From an uncultured Gemmatimonadota bacterium (lineage in GTDB: Bacteria > Gemmatimonadota > Gemmatimonadetes > Gemmatimonadales > GWC2-71-9): a stretch of 6,410 bases of DNA. Under the pieces are notes generated by a model that saw nothing but the letters and a program-made list of their open reading frames with translations, did not search any database and was not told where the DNA came from. Shown piece by piece: positions 1-6,106 of the stretch. Each line of letters begins with the position of its first letter. The first letter of the stretch is position 1. A program made the translations under genes and the position numbers. The stretch lies in NCBI GenBank assembly GCA_946480845.1, contig CAMLLJ010000163.1, forward strand, positions 1 through 6,410, given 5' to 3'.

Positions 1-456
1 ATGGGCCTCGACGGCGAATCGAAGATGTCGAAGAGCCGGAACAATACGATCGGCATCCTCGATGCGCCCGAGACGATCTGGCAGAAGCTGCGCCCGGCGA
101 AGACGGACCCGGCACGCGTCACGAAGAAGGATCCGGGCACGCCGGAGATATGCAACATCTACGACCTGCACCGCCACTTCTCCCCGCCCGGGACGGTGGA
201 GACGGTAGCCGTCAACTGCCGGGGCGCGCGCTGGGGGTGCCTCGACTGCAAGCGGGTGCTGGCCGACAACATGTCGGCCGCACTCGCGCCGATCCGGGAG
301 CGCGCGGCGGCACTGGAGGCCGATCCGGGCAGCGTGGAACGGATCCTCGCCGAGGGGGCGGCGCGGGCCGGGGCGCTGGCGGCGGACACGCTCGACATGG
401 TGCACGACCGGATGGGGTTCCTGCGGGCCAGGCAGCCGAGCCCGACGACCACGTAG
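1..456 (+). CDS. trpS: Tryptophanyl-tRNA synthetase, C-terminal part (5' end outside window)
   Basis: Class I aminoacyl-tRNA synthetase that activates tryptophan with ATP and charges tRNA-Trp in the cytoplasm. Only the last 151 residues are visible. The reading frame is open from base 1, and the ATG there is probably internal, since TrpRS is normally about 330 residues. The class I signature KMSKS is at visible residues 8-12, directly after GLDGES, as in bacterial TrpRS. It is followed by the usual DPARV segment, a PEICNIYDLHRHFS stretch, and GCLDCK with two cysteines. The C-terminal helical region includes LAPIRERAAAL, typical of the tRNA anticodon-binding part. No frameshift is visible. It ends with TAG, 11 nt before the PilT-like gene, so the two are probably co-transcribed. 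The Rossmann domain and HIGH motif lie upstream of the window. Confidence 0.96.
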   Translation: MGLDGESKMSKSRNNTIGILDAPETIWQKLRPAKTDPARVTKKDPGTPEICNIYDLHRHFSPPGTVETVAVNCRGARWGCLDCKRVLADNMSAALAPIRERAAALEADPGSVERILAEGAARAGALAADTLDMVHDRMGFLRARQPSPTTT

Positions 457-458
457 CT

Positions 459-465
459 GGAGAGG
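459..465 (+). promoter_or_regulatory. Shine-Dalgarno site of the PilT-like gene
   Basis: GGAGAGG lies in the 11-nt gap after the trpS stop. Its GGAG core is 5 nt from the ATG at 468. It selects this ATG over an in-frame extension reaching back to 150, which would overlap trpS and encode a low-complexity Arg/Gly-rich stretch. The residues from ATG 468 match the normal PilT N-terminus. Confidence 0.75.
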
Positions 466-467
466 TC

Positions 468-1490
468 ATGGAGAAGATCATCAAGGCCGCGGTCGAGCGG
501 GGGGCGTCCGACCTGCACATCAAGGCGGGCGACGTCTTCCGCGCCCGCATCAACGGCAAGCTGGTGCCGCTGACCAAGCAGCGCCTCACGCCCGATCAGA
601 CCCGAACCATCGCCCTCAAGCTCATGGCGAACGACGAGGACCGCGCGCGCATCGACCGGCTGCGCGACTTCGACTGCTCCTGGGGCATGCCGGGCATCGG
701 GCGCTTCCGGGTGAACCTGCTGCGCCAGCGCTCGTCGTTCATGATCGTGATGCGGGTGATTCCCTTCGCGGTGCCGTCCGTGGAGTCGCTTGGGCTGCCG
801 GAGGCGCTGGTCCGCTTTGCGGACGCCGAGCGCGGGCTGCTGCTGGTGGCCGGCGTGAGCGGGAGCGGCAAGAGCTCGACCATCGCCGCGCTGATCCATC
901 ACATCAACACCACCCAGCACCGTCACATCGTGACCGTTGAGAACCCGATCGAGTTCCTGCACCGGGACCTCAACTGCTCGGTGACGCAGCGTGAGGTCGG
1001 CGTGGACACCGACAGCATCGCCGTGGGCCTCCATGCGGCGCTGCGCCAGGATCCCGACGTGGTGGTGATCGGGGACATCGGCGACCCCGAGACGGCGGTC
1101 GCGGCGCTCAAGGCGGCCGAGACGGGCCGCCTGGTGATCGCAGCGCTGCCGACGCCCGACGTCACCACCACCATCAGCCACATCCTGGCGATGATCCCGA
1201 CCGCCGAGCGCGAGATCGGCCGCATGCGGCTCGCCGAGTCGCTCCGCGGCATCGTCGCCCAGCAGCTCTTGCCGCGGGCCGACGGGAATGGCCGTGTCGC
1301 CGCCATGGAGATCCTGAGCGCCACGCCGGCGGTGCGCGAGATCCTGCGCGATCCGGCGCGCGCGGCCGAGCTGGCGAAGATCATGAAGACCGACGGGGAG
1401 ATGCAGACGCTGAAGCAGCATCTTGACGCGCTGGTCAAATCGGGGGTCGTTGCCCGCGACACCGCGCGGGTGACGGCCACCGCCTCGTAG
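468..1490 (+). CDS. PilT-family type IV pilus ATPase with altered catalytic motifs
   Basis: A 340-residue PilT/GspE-superfamily ATPase, about the same length as Pseudomonas PilT, the hexameric cytoplasmic motor that retracts type IV pili. The N-terminal PAS-like domain (about 1-100) has the family signature GASDLHIKAG (12-21) and GRFRVN (78-83). The RecA-like domain has Walker A GVSGSGKSS (129-137, Lys135), QREVGVDT (174-181) and ALRQDPD (191-197). A C-terminal domain carries AESLRGIVAQQLLPR (256-270) and AVREILRD, the counterpart of AIRNLIRE. Several catalytic positions differ from PilT: the Asp box is VENPIEF instead of IEDPIEF (Asn159), the Walker B GEMRD is GDIGD (Asp203), and both His-box histidines are lost (Arg221, Pro228). 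The fold is therefore clear but full retraction activity is doubtful. It may be a PilU-like accessory or a regulatory subunit. No pilus structural genes are adjacent. I leave the symbol blank because calling it pilT would imply function. Confidence 0.92.
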   Translation: MEKIIKAAVERGASDLHIKAGDVFRARINGKLVPLTKQRLTPDQTRTIALKLMANDEDRARIDRLRDFDCSWGMPGIGRFRVNLLRQRSSFMIVMRVIPFAVPSVESLGLPEALVRFADAERGLLLVAGVSGSGKSSTIAALIHHINTTQHRHIVTVENPIEFLHRDLNCSVTQREVGVDTDSIAVGLHAALRQDPDVVVIGDIGDPETAVAALKAAETGRLVIAALPTPDVTTTISHILAMIPTAEREIGRMRLAESLRGIVAQQLLPRADGNGRVAAMEILSATPAVREILRDPARAAELAKIMKTDGEMQTLKQHLDALVKSGVVARDTARVTATAS

Positions 1491-1495
1491 CGCCG

Positions 1496-2578
1496 GTGCC
1501 CATCCCGCGCGCCGTCGCCGGCGCGCTGGCAGCGCCCAGAGAGGCGGGCACCCCCGGGGCGGCGGAGGCCCGCCGCGTCCTCCAGGCATCGCTCGAATCA
1601 CTCGGCTATGCCGTCGACGTCCAGCGCTTCGCCTTCAGCCCCTCCAGCCTCAACGCCTTTCCCATCTTCGGCGCCGGCCTCGGCTGGCTGGCGCTCCTCG
1701 AGCTGCCGCTCCTGTCGCTGCCGGCCGTGCCGCGGGCGGCGGCGCTGCTGGTGCTGGCCGCGGGACTGGCCGCCCTCGGGCTGCTGGTGCGCGGGGTGGC
1801 GATGGGGTGGCCCGACCGCGCCGGGCAGCTCCGCGAGGACGCTAACCTCATCGCGGCGCGGCCCGGCGTCCCGGTCAGCCGGTGGATCGTCGCGCACGTG
1901 GATACCAAGGCGCAGAAGCAGTCGATGGCGGGGCGGCTCGTCGCGGTGTGGGTGTGCATCGCCGCCGTCGCTGGGCTCTTTTCGGCGGCGGTCGCGCGCC
2001 TCGGGGGCGTGCCGCCCACCTGGGCGATCGCGGGTGCCGCTGGGCTCGCGGTCGCGGGCAGCGCGCTCGCGGGGCGCGGCCGGCTTCACGGCACGACGCC
2101 GGGCGCCCGGGACAATGCCAGCGGCATCGTGGCGGTGCTGGCGGCGGCCGCCGCGGCGCCGCCGGAGGCGGGCCTCGGCATCCTGCTCACCGGCGCCGAG
2201 GAGTTCGGCCTGGTCGGCGCGCGCATCCTCGCCCAGCAGCGGCCGGAGCTGGTGCGCGGACTGGACGTCATCAACGTGGACACGGTGGACGAGCGGGGCG
2301 CCCTGTCGGTGGTGAGCCACGACGCTGCCGGCCGGGAGCTGGCGGAGGCGATCGCCCCGCGGCTCACCGGCATCGGACCGGCGGTGCGGCTCCGGCGCCT
2401 GCCGCTCGGGATCTTCGTCGACAGCTGGCCCCTCGCGCGGGCGGGTGCCAGGGCCGTGACCATCGGCCGGCTCGACTGGGGCACGCTCCGACTCCTGCAC
2501 ACCCCGCGCGATACCGCGTCGGCGCTGTCGTTCGCCTCGGCGGATGCGGTCGGCCGCGCGATGGCCGGGCCGAATTGA
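1496..2578 (+). CDS. Membrane-associated M28-family zinc peptidase
   Basis: A 360-residue predicted metallo-aminopeptidase of family M28 (di-zinc co-catalytic fold). The full ligand set is visible: His134 and Asp136 in AHVDT, bridging Asp206 in GARDNASG, the general base and ligand Glu235-Glu236 in TGAEEFGLVGA, Asp262 in NVDTVD, and His335 in LLHTPRDT. The N-terminus (GTPGAAEARRVLQASLESLGY) is the usual M28 lead-in helix. Four hydrophobic segments are apparent, at about 57-78, 80-102, 146-169 and 174-194. The second pair lies inside the catalytic domain. The GTG start at 1496 is 5 nt after the PilT-like stop and has no good Shine-Dalgarno, so translation is probably coupled; the first in-frame ATG is at residue 103, too far in. 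No signal peptide is seen. Substrate and membrane side are unknown. The stop TGA is followed by a terminator. Confidence 0.88.
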   Translation: MPIPRAVAGALAAPREAGTPGAAEARRVLQASLESLGYAVDVQRFAFSPSSLNAFPIFGAGLGWLALLELPLLSLPAVPRAAALLVLAAGLAALGLLVRGVAMGWPDRAGQLREDANLIAARPGVPVSRWIVAHVDTKAQKQSMAGRLVAVWVCIAAVAGLFSAAVARLGGVPPTWAIAGAAGLAVAGSALAGRGRLHGTTPGARDNASGIVAVLAAAAAAPPEAGLGILLTGAEEFGLVGARILAQQRPELVRGLDVINVDTVDERGALSVVSHDAAGRELAEAIAPRLTGIGPAVRLRRLPLGIFVDSWPLARAGARAVTIGRLDWGTLRLLHTPRDTASALSFASADAVGRAMAGPN

Positions 2579-2605
2579 CGTAATCGCCGGGCGCACCTAC
2601 TTTTG
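2575..2605 (+). promoter_or_regulatory. Candidate purA promoter overlapping the M28 stop codon
   Basis: TTGACG (2575-2580) and TACTTT (2598-2603) are separated by exactly 17 nt, giving a good sigma-70-like pair. Extended to 2605, the downstream element is TACTTTTG, an exact match to the TAnnTTTG element known from Bacteroidetes promoters. The predicted start of transcription is near 2610, upstream of the terminator hairpin at 2619-2636. This is based only on motif and position, but no other promoter-like pair was seen between the hairpin and purA. Confidence 0.5.
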
Positions 2606-2618
2606 CACGAGGATTCAT

Positions 2619-2643
2619 GAGCCCCGCCGAGGGCTCTTTTTTT
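2619..2643 (+). terminator. Rho-independent terminator or attenuator before purA
   Basis: GAGCCC (2619-2624), a 6-nt loop CGCCGA and GGGCTC (2631-2636) form a perfect 6-bp GC-rich stem, followed directly by seven Ts (2637-2643). This T-run stands out in such a GC-rich sequence. It would end the trpS/PilT-like/M28 transcript. It also lies between the only good promoter candidate and the purA start, so it may act as a leader attenuator. Confidence 0.8.
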
Positions 2644-2653
2644 GTGCCGGTGC

Positions 2654-2660
2654 GAGAGGA
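2654..2660 (+). promoter_or_regulatory. Shine-Dalgarno site of purA
   Basis: GAGAGGA ends 6 nt before the ATG at 2667 and fixes that start. A longer in-frame reading from 2544 would overlap the M28 gene and cross the terminator hairpin, so it is not used. Confidence 0.75.
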
Positions 2661-2666
2661 CGGGAC

Positions 2667-3947
2667 ATGTTCGACGAGCGGACCAGCTGCGTGGTGGTCG
2701 TCGGCGCGCAATGGGGCGACGAAGGGAAGGGGAAGCTGGTGGACGTGCTCGCCGAGCGCGCCGACTTCGTCGTGCGCTACCAGGGCGGCGCCAATGCGGG
2801 CCACACCGTCGTCACCGGCGACTCGCAGTTCATCCTCCGCCAGGTCCCTTCCGGCATCCTGCACCCGCAGGCCACCTGCCTGATCGGGAACGGGGTCGTG
2901 CTCGATCCGGAAACCATGTTCGCCGAGCTGGATGCGCTGGCGGAGCGGGGGATCCGCACCGAGGGACGCTTCTTCGTCTCCGAGCGCGCGCACCTCGTGC
3001 TGCCGCACCACAAGCTGCTCGACGCCGCGAGCGAGAAGAGCGAGGCCATCGGGACCACCGGGCGGGGCATCGGTCCGGCGTACCAGGACAAGACCGGCCG
3101 GCGCGGTGTCCGGGTCGGCGACCTGCGCGACCTCGCCGCTGTCGGCCGGATGCTGGCGGACCGGATCGCCCGGGCCAACCTGATGCTGGGGATGATGGGC
3201 AGTGCCGCCACCGCGTCGCTCGAGGAAACGATGGCGCTCCTCGAGCGGTTTGCGCCGCGGCTGCTCGCCATCGCCGCGGACACCGGGCTGCTGGTCCATC
3301 GAGCGGTGAAGGGGAGCCGGCGGGTGCTGCTCGAAGGCGCCCAGGGCGCGCTGCTCGACCTGGACCACGGGACCTATCCGTTCGTCACGTCGTCCAACAC
3401 CACGGCGGGCGGCGCCTCCGTCGGCGCGGGCATCGGCCCGACGGCGATCGACGGCGTGCTCGGCGTGGTGAAGGCCTATACCACCAGGGTCGGCAATGGC
3501 CCGCTCCCCTCGGCAGCCGACCCGGCGGACGACGCTCGGCTCCGCGAGCTGGGCGGCGAGTTCGGCGCCGTCACCGGGCGTCCGCGCCGCTGCGGATGGT
3601 TCGACGCCAACGTCGTGCGCTACGCCGTGCGGGTGAACGGCCTCACCGACCTCGCCGTCACCAAGCTGGACGTGCTCGACACCTTCGCGCGGATCCCCGT
3701 CTGCGTTGCCTACGAGATCGACGGCGCCCAGTCCGACGAGTTCCCGGCTGAGGTGGACCGCCTCGACCGGGTGAAGCCGGTGTACGAGACGCTCCCGGGC
3801 TGGGAGGCGTCCACGGCGGCGGCGCGGTCGCTCGCGGACCTGCCGGCGGCGGCGCGCGCCTACCTCGACCGGCTCGAGGCCCTGGCCGGGGCGCCGATCC
3901 GCTACGTGAGCGTCGGCACCCGGCGGGACCAGATCATCGACGTCTGA
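2667..3947 (+). CDS. purA: Adenylosuccinate synthetase
   Basis: Cytoplasmic enzyme (EC 6.3.4.4) joining IMP and aspartate with GTP to give adenylosuccinate, the first committed step from IMP to AMP. At 426 residues it has normal bacterial length. The N-terminal signature GAQWGDEGKGK (13-23) holds the catalytic Asp18, and GGANAGHTV (40-48) holds the catalytic His46. Other family blocks are GTTGRGIGPAYQDKTGRRG (129-147), LLEGAQGALLDLDHGTYPF (221-239), TTRVGNGPLP (272-281), GRPRRCGWFD (304-313), the guanine-recognition TKLD (332-335) and the C-terminal SVGTRRDQI (415-423). All key residues I can identify are intact. The gene appears monocistronic: a terminator lies 23 nt upstream and a separate candidate promoter follows before glyS. 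Regulation may act through the upstream hairpin. Identity is secure. Confidence 0.98.
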   Translation: MFDERTSCVVVVGAQWGDEGKGKLVDVLAERADFVVRYQGGANAGHTVVTGDSQFILRQVPSGILHPQATCLIGNGVVLDPETMFAELDALAERGIRTEGRFFVSERAHLVLPHHKLLDAASEKSEAIGTTGRGIGPAYQDKTGRRGVRVGDLRDLAAVGRMLADRIARANLMLGMMGSAATASLEETMALLERFAPRLLAIAADTGLLVHRAVKGSRRVLLEGAQGALLDLDHGTYPFVTSSNTTAGGASVGAGIGPTAIDGVLGVVKAYTTRVGNGPLPSAADPADDARLRELGGEFGAVTGRPRRCGWFDANVVRYAVRVNGLTDLAVTKLDVLDTFARIPVCVAYEIDGAQSDEFPAEVDRLDRVKPVYETLPGWEASTAAARSLADLPAAARAYLDRLEALAGAPIRYVSVGTRRDQIIDV

Positions 3948-3956
3948 CGGAGCGGC

Positions 3957-3982
3957 CAGCGCGCCGCGCACGCACCGCGCTG
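3957..3982 (+). other. Stem-loop after purA, possible weak 3' end signal
   Basis: CAGCGCG (3957-3963) and CGCGCTG (3976-3982) form a perfect 7-bp stem with a 12-nt loop, starting 10 nt after the purA stop. No T-run follows, so it is not a classical intrinsic terminator. It could stabilise the mRNA end, or arise by chance in GC-rich sequence. Confidence 0.25.
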
Positions 3983-3997
3983 CTCGATCATCGCTGC

Positions 3998-4027
3998 TTG
4001 CCCGCGGCGCCGCATGGCGGGTATGTT
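3998..4027 (+). promoter_or_regulatory. Candidate glyS promoter
   Basis: TTGCCC (3998-4003) and TATGTT (4022-4027) are spaced by 18 nt. Transcription would start near 4034 and leave about 40 nt of 5' leader before the glyS ATG at 4074. The intergenic stretch 3948-4073 is the longest non-coding segment in the window. The downstream element TATGTTCC partly matches TAnnTTTG. Support comes from motif and position only. Confidence 0.4.
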
Positions 4028-4073
4028 CCGCGGCTTGCGCCACCCACCACTCCTTCCGCCAGCCGACCCAGCG

Positions 4074-5408
4074 ATGGCCGACACCAGCGTCATGGACAAG
4101 CTCGTTTCCCTCTGCAAGCGCCGGGGGTTCGTCTTCCAGTCGTCCGAGATCTACGGCGGGCTGGGCTCGGTGTGGGACTACGGCCCGCTTGGTGTCGAGC
4201 TCAAGCGCAACATCAAGGAGCGCTGGTGGCGCGCCATGGTGCACGAGCGGGACGACATCGAGGGGCTCGACGCCGCCATCCTGATGCACCCGAAGGTGTG
4301 GGAGGCCTCGGGCCACGTCTCCGGCTTCACCGATCCGCTGATCGATTGCCGGCAGTGCAAGAACCGCTTCCGGGCCGACGATGCGCGCATCAAGGGCACG
4401 CCCGGCCAGCCCGACGCGCAATGCCCGGTCTGCGGCACCCGCGGCTCGCTCACCGAGCCGCGGCTCTTCAATCTCATGTTCAAGACGTTCATGGGACCGG
4501 TCGAGGAGCAGGCGGCGGTGATCTACCTCCGTCCCGAGACCGCGCAGGGCATCTACGTCAACTACCTCAACGTGCTGCAGGGCTCGCGGCAGCGGGTGCC
4601 GTTCGGCATCGCCCAGGTGGGGAAGGCGTTCCGCAACGAGATCACCCCGGGGAACTTCATCTTCCGGACCCGCGAGTTCGAGCAGATGGAGATGCAGTTC
4701 TTCGTGAAGCCGGGCACCGACGCGGAGTGGTTCGAGCGGTGGCGGGAATGGCGCATGGGGTGGCACCACGCGCTCGGCCTCGCTCCCGCGAAGCTCCGCT
4801 GGCACGAGCACGGCCCGGGCGAGCTGGCGCACTACGCCCGCGCCGCCTACGACATCGAGTACGAGTTTCCCTTCGGCTGGAACGAGATCGAGGGGATCCA
4901 CAACCGCGGCGATTTCGACCTTGGCCGGCACCAGGAGCATTCGGGGAAGAAGCTCGAGTACTTCGATCAGGCCGCCAACGAGCGCTACCTCCCGTACATC
5001 GTCGAGACCTCGGCCGGGGCCGACCGGGTGACGTTGACGGTGCTGGTGGACGCCTATCGCGAGGAGCAGGTCGAGGGCGAGACGCGCGTCGTGCTGGGCT
5101 TCCACCCGGCCGTGGCGCCGATCAAGGCGGCGGTGCTTCCGCTGGTGAAGAAGGACGGCATGCCCGAGCTGGCGACGCGCCTCTACGACGACCTGCGCAA
5201 GCGCTTCACCTGCTTCTACGACGACAGCGGCGCGATCGGCCGCCGGTACCGTCGCATGGACGAGGCGGGCACGCCGTTCTGCATCACCATCGACGGTGAC
5301 ACGCTCTCGGGCCAGACCGTCACGGTGCGCCACCGCGATTCGATGGCGCAGGACCGCGTGGGGCTCGACGCCCTGGCGGACGTCATCGCCAGGGGCGTGG
5401 CCGGCTGA
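4074..5408 (+). CDS. glyS: Glycyl-tRNA synthetase, dimeric (alpha2) type
   Basis: Class II synthetase that charges tRNA-Gly with glycine. It is the single-chain homodimer form, not the bacterial alpha2-beta2 GlyQ/GlyS form. The 444 residues include CKRRGF and SSEIYGG (14-29), [11 protein letters not shown] (34-44), the motif 2 region [20 protein letters not shown] (186-205) and motif 3 ETSAGADR (311-318). A C-terminal anticodon-binding domain covers about 340-444 and contains [18 protein letters not shown] (386-403). A CxxC pair at 92/95 and another at 117/120 form a likely zinc ribbon in the insertion where Thermus and mycobacterial enzymes have longer cysteine-poor sequence. ATG 4074 aligns with the Thermus start; upstream ATG 4014 precedes the candidate -10, and ATG 4092 (residue 7) remains possible. 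No Shine-Dalgarno is visible. The next gene begins 1 nt after the stop. Confidence 0.97.
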   Translation: MADTSVMDKLVSLCKRRGFVFQSSEIYGGLGSVWDYGPLGVELKRNIKERWWRAMVHERDDIEGLDAAILMHPKVWEASGHVSGFTDPLIDCRQCKNRFRADDARIKGTPGQPDAQCPVCGTRGSLTEPRLFNLMFKTFMGPVEEQAAVIYLRPETAQGIYVNYLNVLQGSRQRVPFGIAQVGKAFRNEITPGNFIFRTREFEQMEMQFFVKPGTDAEWFERWREWRMGWHHALGLAPAKLRWHEHGPGELAHYARAAYDIEYEFPFGWNEIEGIHNRGDFDLGRHQEHSGKKLEYFDQAANERYLPYIVETSAGADRVTLTVLVDAYREEQVEGETRVVLGFHPAVAPIKAAVLPLVKKDGMPELATRLYDDLRKRFTCFYDDSGAIGRRYRRMDEAGTPFCITIDGDTLSGQTVTVRHRDSMAQDRVGLDALADVIARGVAG

Positions 5409-5409
5409 G

Positions 5410-6096
5410 ATGCGGCTCCGGGACTTCGAGGCGATGGTGCGCCGGCTCTCCGACGAGGTGCCGGCGCACTTCTTTGAGGGGGTCGCCGAGGTGGTGGTCT
5501 CCCCGCGCGCCGTTCCCCATCCGCTCCGGGCCGAGATCTACACGCTGGGCGAGTGCATCCCCTTTGCCGACGAGACCGGTGGGGCGGGCATCCAGAGCCG
5601 CATCGTGCTGTACCATGGCTCGTTCGCCGCGCTGGCGGCCCTCGAGCCGGGCTACGCGTGGCGCGAGGAGGCCTGGGAGACCCTCACCCACGAGCTGCGC
5701 CATCATCTCGAGTGGCGTGCCCAGGCCCCTGACCTCGAGGCGTTCGACCTCGCGGCGGAGCACAACTTCGCCCGGCAGGACGGCGAGCCGTTCGACCCGG
5801 TCTACCATCTGGACGGGGAGAAGGCCGCCGACGGCGTCTACCGCATCGACGACGACTATTTCCTCGATCGCGTCGTGAAGTCCGTCCCGGCCGACCTGGA
5901 CGTCGTCTGGCACGGGGCACGCTACCGGGTGGTGCCCCCTCCCGGGGCAACCCTCCCGGCCTTCCTCACGCTCGAGGGCGTAACCGAACCCCCGCCGGGG
6001 GAGCTGGTGCTGGTACTGCGGCGGCGGGCCGGGCTCAGAGACCTCTTCCGGCCCCCGGCCCCATTCGTCTCGACCGTGACCGTGGCCCCCGTGTAG
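5410..6096 (+). CDS. Zincin-like metallopeptidase (HELRH), possibly PF06262-related
   Basis: A 228-residue protein with no signal peptide or membrane segment, so probably cytoplasmic. The zinc-protease motif HELRH is at 94-98, in LTHELRHHLEW on a predicted helix, with Glu95 as the expected catalytic residue. The N-terminal plan resembles the minimal zincin family (PF06262, formerly DUF1025): a MRLRDFEAMVRRLSDEVP opening helix, a LGECIPF segment, SRIVLYHGSF strand, then HExxH. That match is from memory and needs a profile search. The family's usual downstream Gly/Asp pattern is absent, so the third ligand is uncertain (Asp113 and Glu117 are candidates). A C-terminal region of about 90 residues beyond the core has no recognised domain. 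ATG 5410 is 1 nt after the glyS stop (TGAGATG), so translation is likely coupled to glyS. The substrate is unknown. Confidence 0.78.
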   Translation: MRLRDFEAMVRRLSDEVPAHFFEGVAEVVVSPRAVPHPLRAEIYTLGECIPFADETGGAGIQSRIVLYHGSFAALAALEPGYAWREEAWETLTHELRHHLEWRAQAPDLEAFDLAAEHNFARQDGEPFDPVYHLDGEKAADGVYRIDDDYFLDRVVKSVPADLDVVWHGARYRVVPPPGATLPAFLTLEGVTEPPPGELVLVLRRRAGLRDLFRPPAPFVSTVTVAPV

Positions 6097-6101
6097 ATTC
6101 G
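6070..6101 (+). promoter_or_regulatory. Candidate promoter giving a near-leaderless lipoprotein mRNA
   Basis: TAGATT (6094-6099) overlaps the TAG stop of the metallopeptidase gene and ends 7 nt before the ATG at 6107. A weak TCGACC (6070-6075) lies 18 nt upstream. Extended to 6101, the element is TAGATTCG, one mismatch from TAnnTTTG. A TANNNT box at this distance is the arrangement known for leaderless genes. The nearby GAAGG is only 1 nt from the ATG, too close for a normal ribosome site. Confidence 0.4.
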
Positions 6102-6106
6102 AAGGC

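Noticed and set aside
150..467. In-frame N-terminal extension of the PilT-like protein by 106 residues
   Set aside because: It overlaps the conserved C-terminus of TrpRS in another frame, translates to Arg/Gly-rich low complexity, and a good Shine-Dalgarno marks ATG 468, where PilT homology begins.
159..1601. A 480-residue open frame on the minus strand opposite trpS, the PilT-like gene and the start of the M28 gene
   Set aside because: Same antisense GC artefact: Arg/Gly/His-rich low-complexity translation with no recognisable motif, opposite clearly coding sequence.
2544..2666. In-frame extension of purA upstream to an ATG at 2544
   Set aside because: It would overlap the end of the M28 gene and cross the terminator hairpin. 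ATG 2667 has a well-placed Shine-Dalgarno and gives the normal family length.
2617..2883. Possible leader ORF starting at ATG 2617, preceded by GAGGA
   Set aside because: It reads through the terminator and 200 nt of purA in a different frame, with Ser/Ala/Arg-rich sequence typical of a shadow frame. The GAGGA is only 3 nt from the ATG. A regulatory role in the purA leader is not excluded but has no positive support.
2364..5333. A 989-residue open frame on the minus strand spanning purA and glyS
   Set aside because: It runs antisense across two unmistakable conserved enzymes and the non-coding gap between them. Its product is rich in His, Arg, Val and Leu with no domain, as expected from the mirror of high-GC codon bias, where antisense stops are rare.
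5296..5409. Upstream extension of the metallopeptidase gene into glyS
   Set aside because: It overlaps the conserved end of the GlyRS anticodon-binding domain and encodes an Arg/Ser/Trp-rich shadow sequence. ATG 5410 directly after the glyS stop is the better start.
5933..6001. Two GC-rich inverted repeats (TGCCCC/GGGGCA at 5933-5949 and CCCCC/GGGGG at 5989-6001)
   Set aside because: Both lie inside the metallopeptidase coding region at Pro/Gly codon runs, have no T-run after them, and are expected by chance at this GC content.
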